Shown here in pieces: positions 34,520-43,406 of a stretch of DNA of 64,000 nt; within the stretch, counting starts at the first letter, position 1; each line of letters opens with the position of its first letter. The notes under the pieces were generated by a model. That model did no database searches. It was not told where the DNA came from and saw only the letters and a list, made by a program, of their open reading frames with translations. The stretch comes from Acidobacteriota bacterium (GTDB lineage: Bacteria > Acidobacteriota > Terriglobia > Terriglobales > Acidobacteriaceae). The stretch is taken from the NCBI GenBank assembly GCA_021816455.1, contig JAKAXU010000008.1, positions 1 to 64,000 of the forward strand, in the 5' to 3' direction. Position numbers and translations under genes: made by a program.

Positions 34520-35485
34520 CTAAACCGCCGCACGCGTGTGGATGGGCTGGCCAAGCGCGGCCCGAATCTCCTCTTTCGTGCAGCCGGCCCAGCATTTATA
34601 GAAGCGCGGGTTCTTGATCTGAATGGCAAGGTTATCGCCGGAGCGGTCGCGCCCAACTTCCGCGCAAGAGGGACACCTTGCCCACCAGTTCCGACTGTCC
34701 TTGCGCGTGGTCCGAACATAGTCCAGGATTCGGAACTCTGGATATTGCGTGGAAGAGACGGTGGGAGCGTATGGCGCAGCGACGACCGGCCGGTACGCTT
34801 CGGGCAGGCTCATCCCTTCAATAAAGATCCTGAGTTCCGCCTCGGTCAGCTTCTTCAACCCGTCGAGGTAGGCAAGCTGCGCTTCCGGAGTGGGCTCGGC
34901 TTCGTAAAACCAGTAGCGCCGATTCGTCTTCCGGTGCACTCCGATCGGAGCGCGGATTGCATTGCCAAGCTCTCCGTCTTCGAGCTGGTCCTGGCGTGGG
35001 AATACCTCGATCCCTTCCTTGAGACCACCGCCTTTGACAGGAATGCCGAGTCGGAGCGCGAGATTGTAGACATAAATGCGGCACTCGGATGCCAGCAGCG
35101 GCTCGGCGCCGAAGATCCATAGATGCCCTCCGCGGCGCGATTGTTCGAGGGCTGCATCTACTCCGTCCTGCTTCAACTCCCATTGCAACTGAAACAGCGA
35201 CTCCAGAGACCCATCGAAGTCGGCATCAATTGCGACCCACTTCGAACGCTGGGTCTCGGGATTGATCGCATACAGGCTGACGGTGATGTCGCCGTTCAAG
35301 TGCATTCGCACCACGCCTTCGTCCAGCGGCTTCGGCTCCTTCGTCTTCCAATCCCTTGCCAGGTAATAGGGAACGGAACCGTTCGGCAGGGGTCGCTCAG
35401 CCTGAACTGCGTAGGCCCGCCGGTTCACGAACAGTCGCATGAAGTTGTTTGCCGCTTCCCGGTTCACACAGAACTTGGCATACAT
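34520..35485 (-). CDS. Archaeo-eukaryotic primase (TOTE-type) with zinc finger
   Basis: A 321-residue primase-like protein. The AEP metal site appears as AIDADFD (D87, D89) and the nucleotide-contact motif as SRRGGHLWIF with H121; a third conserved stretch is GNAIRAPIGVHRKT. The C-terminus has a four-Cys zinc finger (CPSC, then YKCWAGC) like CHC2-type primase fingers. This is the AEP version known from TOTE conflict systems and mobile elements. It should make primers for element replication or complementary-strand synthesis. It heads the primase-ssb operon. Confidence 0.88.
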   Translation of the reverse strand: MYAKFCVNREAANNFMRLFVNRRAYAVQAERPLPNGSVPYYLARDWKTKEPKPLDEGVVRMHLNGDITVSLYAINPETQRSKWVAIDADFDGSLESLFQLQWELKQDGVDAALEQSRRGGHLWIFGAEPLLASECRIYVYNLALRLGIPVKGGGLKEGIEVFPRQDQLEDGELGNAIRAPIGVHRKTNRRYWFYEAEPTPEAQLAYLDGLKKLTEAELRIFIEGMSLPEAYRPVVAAPYAPTVSSTQYPEFRILDYVRTTRKDSRNWWARCPSCAEVGRDRSGDNLAIQIKNPRFYKCWAGCTKEEIRAALGQPIHTRAAV

Positions 35486-35514
35486 GGCGTCCTGCCTCCT
35501 TCATCCGTTGTGTG

Positions 35515-35543
35515 GTTGTATCCCGGGTCCAAAACTCGGTCAA
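35515..35543 (-). promoter_or_regulatory. Promoter of the primase-ssb operon
   Basis: Minus strand: -35 TTGACC (35543-35538) in ATTTGACCGAGTTTT, 17-base spacer, -10 TACAAC (35520-35515), about 30 bases before the primase start. A member of the shared promoter pattern. Confidence 0.65.
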
Positions 35544-35611
35544 ATCTCCGGAAAGCGGCGGGCACGGCACGATCATCTTGCGCATTTGCCCGCCAATTCC
35601 GGTTGCCTAGG

Positions 35612-35794
35612 CTAGAGCGTGGCGCTCCTTGGGACCACAACGACCTTCACAAATTCGGTGGCGTTGACGGAGGCGGCGAGTGTTGGGTTGGCCAAAGACG
35701 GGCGGCGGTTTCGGTCTGGCGCAGACCAGGCGGACGACTGAACCCTGGCGATTGCGCGGTTGATTGAGCGGATACGGCTTGCTGACAGACGCAT
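35612..35794 (-). CDS. Small basic protein
   Basis: A 60-residue, Arg/Ser/Ala-rich protein with GGAAGGAGCC before the ATG at 35794. The first 20 residues (RLSASRIRSINRAIARVQ) could form a basic amphipathic helix. It ends near a short hydrophobic strand. The only support is the ribosome site and matching direction. It may be a DNA-contact peptide or a spurious frame. Confidence 0.45.
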   Translation of the reverse strand: MRLSASRIRSINRAIARVQSSAWSAPDRNRRPSLANPTLAASVNATEFVKVVVVPRSATL

Positions 35795-35850
35795 GACGGC
35801 TCCTTCCTGAGTTGGGGTGGAATTGGTTGTTGGGGGGGGTGCGAGGTGGG

Positions 35851-36210
35851 CTAGGCGGCGGCTGGTTGGAACTCGGAAAGCAGCAGGCCAGGCTGCTCTA
35901 CAAGGCGGAACAGGTCATACTCGGAGAACGCCCGGTCAAATTTCTCCGAGGTGAATTGATCTTCGCACTCTTCGAACGACAACATGTACCACTGGTCGCA
36001 GCGACGATCGAAGACATAGATTGCTCCGGATGCATCGTCACCAGGAACCAACTGCAAGAGCAGAACGCCTTTGGCGGTTTGGATCCACCTCGTGGCAATC
36101 GCCTCCCCAATTTCGAGGAAGGCTGCAACGGTTTGTTCAATGGAACTGGCGGCCCGGTCCTGCCAGTTCAGAATCTTGTATGCGGACATCTTTCCTAGGC
36201 TAGGTTGCAT
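35851..36210 (-). CDS. Uncharacterised small protein
   Basis: A 119-residue soluble, acidic protein with AAAGGAG before the ATG at 36210. Beta-strand alternation (GVLLLQLVP then AIYVFDRR and YMLSFEEC) suggests a small alpha/beta domain. No known family seen. It lies between the membrane peptide gene and the primase operon in the same direction, so it is likely part of the element's small-gene cluster. Confidence 0.65.
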   Translation of the reverse strand: MQPSLGKMSAYKILNWQDRAASSIEQTVAAFLEIGEAIATRWIQTAKGVLLLQLVPGDDASGAIYVFDRRCDQWYMLSFEECEDQFTSEKFDRAFSEYDLFRLVEQPGLLLSEFQPAAA

Positions 36211-36260
36211 AGCGCGACACTCCTTTCTTTCGGATTTGGTTTGGACGGGGTTGAGGTTGT

Positions 36261-36524
36261 TTACCGGCGGCTCCGGACCTGGAAGGTGAGCGACCACATC
36301 CAGGCCAAAGACCAGAACCACCCGGCGACGAGTGAGAGATAGAACGCTTCGAGCGCCGGATCAATGGCCGCGATGCGGCACATGATTGGGCCGGTCAGAG
36401 CGAAACTGAGCAATCCGGCGGCGCTCAAAATGGAACTAACGATGAGGCGAGCAACAAACCGGCGAAGCAGATCCGTCTTGCTCGCCGCGTTTGTCGCAGT
36501 AGCTTGCATTTCGATTTGTGCCAT
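36261..36524 (-). CDS. Small membrane protein with two transmembrane helices
   Basis: An 87-residue protein with AAGGAG before the ATG at 36524. After a polar start it has two hydrophobic segments, roughly residues 24-46 and 56-78, with a basic end (VRSRR). Inner membrane location is predicted. It resembles small two-helix accessory proteins of conjugative elements, but no family can be named. Confidence 0.65.
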   Translation of the reverse strand: MAQIEMQATATNAASKTDLLRRFVARLIVSSILSAAGLLSFALTGPIMCRIAAIDPALEAFYLSLVAGWFWSLAWMWSLTFQVRSRR

Positions 36525-36818
36525 AGACACTCCTTGAGGATGGATTTCATGGACCTGAATGGGAGGACTCAGTGCCCGGGAACTTCAGGACATGACTGTG
36601 TTGTGCAGCGGGAAGGAAGGGTTAATGCGAATGGAAGGGGCCACGCGCAGAAGACCACAATTGCGTCTCGGCGACGCGATCACCGCGGCTGAATGTCCGG
36701 AGAAGAGCGTGAGCAACGCCTTCATCCGCAGTGCAACGCAACTCTTTCGCTGGGTCGGAATCGTAGAGCAACGACGTACAATGATCCCGTTTCGAGTTCA
36801 CAGAGGAACTTCAGACCG
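36525..36818. other. Divergent intergenic region
   Basis: About 290 bases between the small membrane protein gene and the metalloprotease. It should hold promoters for both directions. No clear hairpin or repeat was noticed, and the short ORFs here look random. Confidence 0.35.
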
Positions 36819-37388
36819 ATGCTTACCGATGTCCCACCGCGAACGTCATACCTCACTGGGTTCCGGGAAAGCGATCGGATCACGACACTCGATCTGCCAG
36901 AGGACGCACGCTTGTCCGACGTCGCTAAGGCCATCGAGTCGGCGATGAAATCCGACCAGATTGCAAACCTGCGCCGGGCCTGCGCCGAGTTCCTGAAGTT
37001 TGCATCGGAGTTCTACCACGTTCCGGACTGCGGCGTCCGGGTACTTGCCGCGAGACCCCTGCGAGTTCGCGAACAGTGGACGACCGAGCTGTTCGGCGAC
37101 TACGACCCGGAAGCCATGTTGATTCGGGTGTGGATGCGGACGGCTGTGCGCAAGGACGTCACCTCTTACGGCACGTTCCTGAGCACGCTCTGTCACGAAT
37201 TCTGCCATCATCTCGACTACAAAAAGTTCGGATTCGCGGATTCGTGGCATACTCGCGGCTTCTACGAGAGAACGGCGGTGCTATACCATCATGCACGCGG
37301 TACGCCACAAAAGCACTTGTTCTGGGTACCAATATCCAACGGCCGTTGGCGCATCGATTGGCAGAAAACGAAGCGAAGTGCGCCATGA
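36819..37388 (+). CDS. Zinc metalloprotease-like protein (HExxH)
   Basis: A 189-residue plus-strand protein. The catalytic zinc motif HEFCHHLD lies near residue 127, followed by a further His in SWHTRGFYERT, as in small zincins resembling SprT or ImmA-like peptidases. The N-terminus (PRTSYLTGF) is specific. GAGGAA lies 11 bases before the ATG at 36819. A solitary plus-strand gene, maybe a regulator-cleaving or protein-clearance peptidase. Similar genes are carried by many ICEs; the target is unknown. Confidence 0.75.
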   Translation: MLTDVPPRTSYLTGFRESDRITTLDLPEDARLSDVAKAIESAMKSDQIANLRRACAEFLKFASEFYHVPDCGVRVLAARPLRVREQWTTELFGDYDPEAMLIRVWMRTAVRKDVTSYGTFLSTLCHEFCHHLDYKKFGFADSWHTRGFYERTAVLYHHARGTPQKHLFWVPISNGRWRIDWQKTKRSAP

Positions 37389-37694
37389 GCGACGCTGCGC
37401 ACGGACACCTAAGACCTACAGTCCTTTTTCAGCTGCTTCACCAAGCCCCGCGTCAAGCTTCGTCTCAACACAGAACCCAAAAGCCACCTATCCAAACCCA
37501 TAAACCAACGCAACGAAAAACAAGGGGATAGTCAGAGCGCATCTCGCACATTTCCGGGACGTTTTGGCCATACAAATCTGCGTATTGGGAAGTGATCGGG
37601 AAGGCGATAGGATGGCGCCAGGAAGGAAATCGGAAGGCAATCGGCACCATTTGGATACGTCCGAGGCGCAATAGACGGTCAATCGGAGGAAATG
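37389..37694. other. Convergent intergenic region
   Basis: About 300 bases between the metalloprotease and the replication-relaxation gene, which converge here. It contains GATCGGGAAGGCGATAGG and the related AATCGGAAGGCAATCGG about 30 bases apart, an imperfect direct repeat of unknown use. No gene or clear terminator was seen. Confidence 0.35.
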
Positions 37695-38465
37695 TCATTG
37701 CAAGAGAAACTGGCGGAACGACAGCACGTCGTTCGCCGGAGAGTTCGTGAGAATGCTGGCGTCGAGCAGTTCGCTCCGAAGTGTCTCGCTCAGAACGAAG
37801 CCGATCCGCTTTCCAACGTCGCGCATTTCGAGCGCCAGGATATAGAGAATCTCGGCATTTGGTGTAAGGTAGAGAACCCGGTCGGTGGTCCGGTCCGCTT
37901 TGAAGATGCTGCGCAATTCCTCATATCGCCCAGAGCCTTTAAGCGTTCTTTCGAATTCGATTGCGACGCATTTTGTTTCTGCGTCGACAACGATCTCGGC
38001 CAATGCGTCGAAGTCTTTCATCTTTCCGGTTCCGTAAGCCAGGTTTCTCGATACGATTTCCAGCTCCCACTTCCAGGATTTCAGGAGGCCTTTTTGAGCC
38101 AGCGCGACACGGATGCCGGCCAATTCGACCGAATGGAGAATCTGGGATTTCCGGATGATCGACTTTGCCGTCGACGGCAGTGACAGTAACGAGTGGCCGC
38201 GGAACTCGAGGAATTGGAGCCCAAGTGGCGTGATGGCGAAGATCGGCTGCGAGAAGAAGCGGTCGTAAGTCATGCGCCGGATCAGCTCACAACCCTCTAG
38301 GCGCGACAGCCTCCAGTACACTGAGCGCCGGCTTGATTCGCTACCTTCGATCGCGGCCAGTGCGCATACCTGGTCGAACGTGATCGCTCGAGCATTGCGA
38401 ATCAACATCAAGACGGGCACATCCCGGCTGTCTGAAAGTGCGATGTACCCCTTCCGGTATCTCAT
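37695..38465 (-). CDS. Replication-relaxation family protein
   Basis: A 256-residue protein; the ATG at 38465 overlaps the upstream stop as ATGA. The N-terminal part (residues about 8-75) reads as a winged helix (ARAITFDQVCALA, then RRSVYWRLSRLEGCELI). The C-terminal half follows the replication-relaxation pattern, with FDALAEIVVDAETKCVAIEFERTLK holding conserved acids and a lysine reminiscent of a nuclease-like fold. Relatives from Streptomyces plasmids affect plasmid DNA relaxation and replication. As no classical relaxase was found, this is a candidate for the DNA-processing role. Confidence 0.78.
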   Translation of the reverse strand: MRYRKGYIALSDSRDVPVLMLIRNARAITFDQVCALAAIEGSESSRRSVYWRLSRLEGCELIRRMTYDRFFSQPIFAITPLGLQFLEFRGHSLLSLPSTAKSIIRKSQILHSVELAGIRVALAQKGLLKSWKWELEIVSRNLAYGTGKMKDFDALAEIVVDAETKCVAIEFERTLKGSGRYEELRSIFKADRTTDRVLYLTPNAEILYILALEMRDVGKRIGFVLSETLRSELLDASILTNSPANDVLSFRQFLLQ

Positions 38466-38989
38466 TCCGCACCTGTTCCTGCGAGAACCAGTCGTCGATC
38501 GTCCTCGGATATTGACCAACGGCCAACGTCGGTTTCCACCCAGTCTTGCCGTCCCATGAGAAGCATCGCCTCATACCGGAGACCCCGGAGGCTGACCGAT
38601 ATCGGCTGAACACCGGCAGATTTCCATGCGGGAGACGTGAACGAAAGCCGACCGTTCGATGCCTCGTTCATCGTCACCAGATACCGATCTGGTGCGGATT
38701 CACCGGCCAGGCGGACAAATAGAAGGTGCGTGCGCCCGCCCAAATGGTTTGGACCGCTGCACAGGAATGTCCTCCCCATGGACCGCAGCGGATGCTCCGG
38801 CTGAAAACCGCTGTTCAGGTTGAACCGGATCTGGCCGGGATACACCCAGCACAGTCGCAACCTGCGGCCGTACCTGAGTCCCGCCGAGTTGAACCACGCG
38901 GCCGAACGGCGAAAGCAAAAGGGATCATCGAGGTTGCGTGAGTGCATGGCCCACCAGTTCGTTCCGAAGTTGATTATGCGCACGTGCAT
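38462..38989 (-). CDS. Uncharacterised protein
   Basis: A 175-residue soluble, Arg/Trp-rich protein, starting at the ATG at 38989 within the last 16 bases of the preceding gene. Beta-rich appearance (RTHLLFVRLAGE, then RLSFTSPAWK, ISVSLRGLRYEAML). No catalytic motif. Coupled to both neighbours by overlaps, so it belongs to the same operon as the replication-relaxation protein. Confidence 0.65.
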   Translation of the reverse strand: MHVRIINFGTNWWAMHSRNLDDPFCFRRSAAWFNSAGLRYGRRLRLCWVYPGQIRFNLNSGFQPEHPLRSMGRTFLCSGPNHLGGRTHLLFVRLAGESAPDRYLVTMNEASNGRLSFTSPAWKSAGVQPISVSLRGLRYEAMLLMGRQDWVETDVGRWSISEDDRRLVLAGTGAE

Positions 38990-39663
38990 GACCCCGTTGC
39001 CTCAGCCAGTTCCTGCACAAGGGCGCGCGCATGCGCATTGCGCTCCGCTCCAGGCAGATAGTGCAGGAACCAAACCCGTCCGGAGAAATGGGAAGGCAAA
39101 GCAAGGTTTCGGTGCCGGAAATAAGTAAGCAACTTGCCTAACTGGCCGACCAAAAGCGCAAATTCAATCTCCTCGTTTGTCCCGTCGCCAAGCTCCTGCG
39201 CAACAAATTCCTCCCAGGCAAGCTCGCTATTGGGCTCCGACACTGGCGACGTGCACCGAATCCAGAGCGCATAGTACGGGTTCTCCTTAGTCAGGTATGC
39301 AGCCAGTTCATCGATGAGTTCACAGGACGAGACGGGAGTGGCGATCTCTACTCTCTCGGAGACTTCCGGCCGTGCAGCAGCCAACAGAAACCGCGTCATG
39401 CTGGCGAAGATTCGGTCGTTCAATGCCTCCAACGCCTCCGTCCTTTCGGGATCGTGAAGCCGGCCGACAGCCGCCATCTCGCTCAAAAACTGGTCGGGGA
39501 ACGGTTGATTTCGCGCCTCATAGAAGCGCGCAAACATGATTGTCCGGCCGAATGCAAGTGTGTAACCGACCTCGTCCGGGGAGACGGTTTGCCGGACGTA
39601 CTGCCGCCATTTGTCCGGATGGGAGAAGTCCGTCGGTGATTTGAGTTGTGGTTTGCGGTCCAT
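38974..39663 (-). CDS. Uncharacterised protein
   Basis: A 229-residue soluble, mostly helical protein with GGAG before the ATG at 39663. It contains FGRTIMFARFYEARN, a conserved-looking helical middle and HYLPGAERNAHARALV near the C-terminus, ending CTCA. I do not recognise it. It lies 11 bases after the membrane coiled-coil gene, in the VirD4 operon, so a transfer-linked role is plausible. Confidence 0.65.
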   Translation of the reverse strand: MDRKPQLKSPTDFSHPDKWRQYVRQTVSPDEVGYTLAFGRTIMFARFYEARNQPFPDQFLSEMAAVGRLHDPERTEALEALNDRIFASMTRFLLAAARPEVSERVEIATPVSSCELIDELAAYLTKENPYYALWIRCTSPVSEPNSELAWEEFVAQELGDGTNEEIEFALLVGQLGKLLTYFRHRNLALPSHFSGRVWFLHYLPGAERNAHARALVQELAEATGSCTCA

Positions 39664-39674
39664 CCGTGCGTCTC

Positions 39675-40454
39675 CTACGCGCCCTTGAGGGTCTGGTTTC
39701 GATTCCGTTCCTGGTCGAGTTGAGCCATCGTGTCATTGAGCCGGCGCCGCAGATTGGCCTCTGTATTTCTCATGGCTTCAGCCTGGCGTTCCAGAATCAT
39801 ATTTCTCTGCTGCAAGCCGGCAGCGGTTGCTTCCGTGCTTTGGGCCTGGACTGCGATGCTCGCAGGCCGATTCTCACCGCTGTTGCGGTCCGCAGCATTC
39901 ACTTTCGCTGTCCTCTTGTCGAGGCCTTCGACGGTCCGTTTGAGCTCGGAGTCGGCCTGTTCCTCGCCGGAGGTGGGCTGCGGCTTCGCAGAGAGCGCGC
40001 GCTCGGCCTCGGCATTGTGGGTTTCGACCAGTCGATTGAACTGCTCCGTGCGGCGCTCAATCTCGATCCGGTCACTGACGCGGCCATTCCATAATTGCGC
40101 GATCAGGGACGAAGCGATGACTTCGCGCTTGTCGGCCGCACGCCACTGAAGAAAGACAACGGCGACTGTCGCGCAGAGCAAAAGTAGCGTAACTACATTC
40201 GACCAGAAATAAAGATCGTCGATGGAGTCTTCGACGAGAGCAGCTCTACCAGACTGCATCGCCGCGCCATAATCCTTGTCGCGAGGATTGATCTTACCTA
40301 AGGCATAGTCAAAGAACCCCTGGCGTTTCGCCGCGGGCTGCGCGGCTCCTGAATCCGTACGATTCACGGTCTGAGCGAAAGATAGCCCGTAGACGCACCA
40401 GAGTGAGATAGCAAAGACGACCGTCCGAATGATGAGTGGTGATCGCATCGTCAC
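39675..40454 (-). CDS. Membrane-anchored coiled-coil protein next to VirD4
   Basis: A 259-residue protein starting at a GTG at 40454 (GTGA overlap with virD4), with an ATG two codons later as alternative. N-terminal signal-like hydrophobic segment (residues about 8-27, AQ cleavage-like), a second hydrophobic helix near 85-103, then a long Glu/Arg/Gln-rich coiled coil to the end. Possibly anchors or spaces the coupling protein complex at the membrane. No family recognised. Confidence 0.7.
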   Translation of the reverse strand: MTMRSPLIIRTVVFAISLWCVYGLSFAQTVNRTDSGAAQPAAKRQGFFDYALGKINPRDKDYGAAMQSGRAALVEDSIDDLYFWSNVVTLLLLCATVAVVFLQWRAADKREVIASSLIAQLWNGRVSDRIEIERRTEQFNRLVETHNAEAERALSAKPQPTSGEEQADSELKRTVEGLDKRTAKVNAADRNSGENRPASIAVQAQSTEATAAGLQQRNMILERQAEAMRNTEANLRRRLNDTMAQLDQERNRNQTLKGA

Positions 40455-42244
40455 TCTCCATTGACTCCACCGAGAAACAATCCTGCCGTTCTCCGGCGCC
40501 GCTGTTTCCGATTCTCAGTCTCTTTGAAACGCAGATTGACGCCGATTTCCGGGTCGAGACGACTGTGCATTTTGGAATAGAGGGAAAGTTTCAGTCCCTC
40601 AATCTCGAATCGCGGAGCGCGGCGGACATGTAGATGGGAGTAACGGGTACCCTCCCGGTTGTTCACCATCAGAATCTCCATCTGGCCCACGGGGAGGTTC
40701 TTAATGTGGTCCTCGCGAGCGCGAGTCTCCTTGATATCGCTTTCGCTTCCCGTGCCCGTCTCGGTGTATTTCGTCGAGAAGATTCCGGTGCGGCGCACCG
40801 ACAGGCTGCGCCGCTTGGTCGCAATTCTGGCCGATGCCTTCAGAAACCATTGCGCCGTGTTCTCCTCCGACACGTTCATGATCATCTTCGTTCCGGGCGC
40901 CGAGGAGACCTCGTCCGCGAACGCCTGGCTCACGCGTTGCAGCTGAGGCATGCTTTGGAAGGAGAAAAGGAACGAGACCCTGGCGCCGCGCGCGGTCTGG
41001 AGCACCTGCGTAAACGCGGGATAGGCAAACGGCGCGAACTCGTCCAGGATGACCGAGAGCATCGGTTCATCCGCGTCCCGGTCGCTCGCCGGCTGCGCGT
41101 AGCGCTTGCCGACCATCAGCTGAATGTTCTGTAGGAGGATCTTTCCCAGGGCTTCGACAGCGCGCTGATTGCGGTTCGCGTTGAGCGAAACGAACAGGAT
41201 CAGGCCGTTTTCAAGCACATCGTCGAGCGTGAGAAGGTCCTGGTACGAGCCGGTTACGACCGACAACTCATCCTCAAGGAAGCTCAGAAGTTCGTTCAGA
41301 AGCCCCTGTATCTTCTCGACACGCTCGCGGTCCGCCAATGACCGTTGCAGCATCTTCACCGACATCTCGAAGTTCAGACGCTTCTGCATGGAAATGCCTG
41401 GCACCGAGGCGAGACGGGCCTTAGCAACACCGATCTGCTCCGTCAGCACCTCCTCATCGAGAGCCATCACCAGCACGTCGTAGACGTTGAATAGCTTGCC
41501 GGTGTACTGCAGGATGCGCACAAGGTCCGAGAGATACGCCTCCTGATGACCCTTGAAGAAGTCTTCACGCAGGCCGAATGACCGAAAGATGAAATTCACA
41601 TGCTCCTGATAGGCGTCGTCGAGGGCATAGAAGGGGTTGTACCGGGCCGACTCAGTAGGGTGGGTGGGATCGATTACCCGTAAATCCTGCAAGCGACCAG
41701 CGGCTTCGATGTGCGGCAACAGGCGGTCCAGGAACTCCCGTTCTCCCTTGCCGTCGAAGATAATCATCGGCATCGGGCGCACGCCAAAGCGCCGCGTCAC
41801 GTCCTGCGCGATGATGTTTTCGAGGAATGTGGACTTGCCCGCGCCGGTTCCGCCGACGATGACGCCGTGCTTCATGCGTACCAGATCCGGCCAGAGCCAG
41901 GGCTCTCCGTGGACGTTGTATCCGAGGAGCGTAGAACCGTTCCGGTTGGCGTTCCTAACAGTCGCCGCATCCTTCGACGCCGGAACGAGGATTGCCGGGT
42001 GCGGCCAATTCTCCTCTCTCTTCTTCCTCCGGCCGAGCAGTTGTGCGGCGATGAGACCTCCACTGAACACGAGAATCGAGCAGTAGAGGAAGATTTCAAG
42101 GCACTGTGAGTTACGCAAATGAAGACGCGAAACGGCAACGTACCAGGCAAACGCAAGCACTGCGCAAGCAAACAACACCAGAACGCCGGCGACATCCTCC
42201 GGTCCACGCTGTCTCCATCCGGGCTGGTCATAGTACGGACTCAC
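40451..42244 (-). CDS. virD4: VirD4/TraD-type conjugative coupling protein
   Basis: The coupling ATPase that links the DNA-protein substrate to the type IV secretion channel. The GTG at 42244 is chosen because it overlaps the upstream stop as GTGA, giving 597 residues. Two N-terminal membrane helices are followed by Walker A GGTGAGKST at residues 131-139, an early MIIFDGKGE, Walker B VILDEFAPFA, and the TraM-recognition-like region with SFLFSFQSMPQL and RVSQAFADEV. Inner-membrane hexamer expected. The C-terminus is basic. Confidence 0.92.
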   Translation of the reverse strand: MSPYYDQPGWRQRGPEDVAGVLVLFACAVLAFAWYVAVSRLHLRNSQCLEIFLYCSILVFSGGLIAAQLLGRRKKREENWPHPAILVPASKDAATVRNANRNGSTLLGYNVHGEPWLWPDLVRMKHGVIVGGTGAGKSTFLENIIAQDVTRRFGVRPMPMIIFDGKGEREFLDRLLPHIEAAGRLQDLRVIDPTHPTESARYNPFYALDDAYQEHVNFIFRSFGLREDFFKGHQEAYLSDLVRILQYTGKLFNVYDVLVMALDEEVLTEQIGVAKARLASVPGISMQKRLNFEMSVKMLQRSLADRERVEKIQGLLNELLSFLEDELSVVTGSYQDLLTLDDVLENGLILFVSLNANRNQRAVEALGKILLQNIQLMVGKRYAQPASDRDADEPMLSVILDEFAPFAYPAFTQVLQTARGARVSFLFSFQSMPQLQRVSQAFADEVSSAPGTKMIMNVSEENTAQWFLKASARIATKRRSLSVRRTGIFSTKYTETGTGSESDIKETRAREDHIKNLPVGQMEILMVNNREGTRYSHLHVRRAPRFEIEGLKLSLYSKMHSRLDPEIGVNLRFKETENRKQRRRRTAGLFLGGVNGE

Positions 42245-42477
42245 GGGCGCACTCCGATCGAAAAGTAAAGAAAGACTGCGGTCAGGGCGCAAAGCAGGAC
42301 GAATACGAGAACGAGCAGCGGGCTGGGCTTCCAGCGGCCCTTTTCGTTGACAGGTTTGAGCTCGTCCGCCAAGGACTGAGCAAGGGCATTCTGAAGATTT
42401 GTTTCGGAGTCGTCGCGATAGATTTGCCTGAGCGCCTGGCGCACTTCTTCAGCCGAGACATAACTCTGCGCACACAT
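42241..42477 (-). CDS. Small single-helix membrane protein upstream of virD4
   Basis: A 78-residue protein, ATG at 42477, only 2 bases after the VirB9-like stop and overlapping virD4 by GTGA. Soluble helical N-terminus (EEVRQALRQIYRD), then one hydrophobic helix at about residues 52-73. Possibly a small VirD4 partner, or functional analogue of a short lipoprotein such as VirB7, but without a lipobox. Inference from position. Confidence 0.7.
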   Translation of the reverse strand: MCAQSYVSAEEVRQALRQIYRDDSETNLQNALAQSLADELKPVNEKGRWKPSPLLVLVFVLLCALTAVFLYFSIGVRP

Positions 42478-42479
42478 GA

Positions 42480-43325
42480 CTACAGGACCGCCTCAACCTT
42501 CAGTGGTCCGCTCTGGTCGGCGCCGAAGCTCAGCTGATAAATCTGCGGCGCATTGCCCGCCGAGCCTTCAATGCTGATGACGCCTGTGGTCTTCTCCCCA
42601 GGTGAAAGGTCGCGATGGGCTGACTCCGCTTGCATGACAGCGAGGTTGGAACCGGGTTTTGCTTTGAAAGCGGCAAAGGTCTGCGGCGCCAATTGGTGAT
42701 CCTTCAGACTCACGAGAGAGACAGACTGCACGGTCGGGAGCGGAAGACACGCATCCGGCGTCGTCACCCGGAACGGAGCGTCGGTTTGGTTGGCGACCGA
42801 ATAACGAATGTATATCCGGTCCTTCGCGCGAAAGACCTGCTCTAGACTAACCTCCACGCGGTTCGGGGCAGGCTTGACCGAATCGTGAGCGATGTCTTCG
42901 GAGCCCATCATCGCCTGCGTAAGGACCAATGACGCGATCTTGCGAATCTCGGCATCCGATGGCTCGGCAGAGGCGAGTGCGCTGGTGCGGGGCTTGGGCG
43001 CAGGCTCCGCGCGTACCAGGACGTCCATCGCGGCAAGCTCGCCAGCCGGATCGAGCTCGTAATTCAACTCCCGCGTTGCAGTCCAGACAAAGAGGTTCGT
43101 CGATGCCCCCGGCTGGAGAGGCTTCACGAAGACCTTGTCGTTATGACGCTCCACCTGAAAGCTGTCCGGATCGCCGATAGCAAGTGTCGTCACCGTCTCG
43201 CCAAATTCGAGAACTGTGAGATGGTTGAGCGATGTTTCGACGTGGCGAATCTGGCTCTGTGTGGTCGTCTGCGCCCCGGCTGCAGTGGCCGCGAGAACAA
43301 CCGAGATGATGATGAACGTCTTCAT
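42480..43325 (-). CDS. VirB9/TrbG-like protein, second copy
   Basis: A 281-residue secreted protein: signal peptide (FIIISVVLAATAAGAQ), then a VirB9-type N-terminal domain (TVLEFGETVTTLAIGDPDSF, VFVKPLQPGASTNLFVWT) and a beta-rich C-terminal domain (IYIRYSVANQTDAPFRV). It parallels the other VirB9-like protein at 57806-58762 but is shorter and divergent. VirB9 forms the outer part of the T4SS core complex. Two copies in one element, far apart, are unusual; this one travels with VirD4. Confidence 0.8.
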   Translation of the reverse strand: MKTFIIISVVLAATAAGAQTTTQSQIRHVETSLNHLTVLEFGETVTTLAIGDPDSFQVERHNDKVFVKPLQPGASTNLFVWTATRELNYELDPAGELAAMDVLVRAEPAPKPRTSALASAEPSDAEIRKIASLVLTQAMMGSEDIAHDSVKPAPNRVEVSLEQVFRAKDRIYIRYSVANQTDAPFRVTTPDACLPLPTVQSVSLVSLKDHQLAPQTFAAFKAKPGSNLAVMQAESAHRDLSPGEKTTGVISIEGSAGNAPQIYQLSFGADQSGPLKVEAVL

Positions 43326-43366
43326 AGCGGCCTCCTTGGGCGCAACGATCGTTTAAAAAACGGAAA

Positions 43367-43398
43367 GGAGAAGCCGAGCCAGAGGCTCAGTCTTCTCC
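43367..43398 (-). terminator. Terminator after the polymerase-like gene
   Basis: Minus strand: GGAGAAG...CTTCTCC with an inner GAGCC/GGCTC stem and a three-base loop, followed by TTTCCGTTTTTT. It lies between the polymerase-like gene and the VirB9-like gene and should stop most transcription between them. Confidence 0.75.
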
Positions 43399-43406
43399 TT
43401 CGCCGG

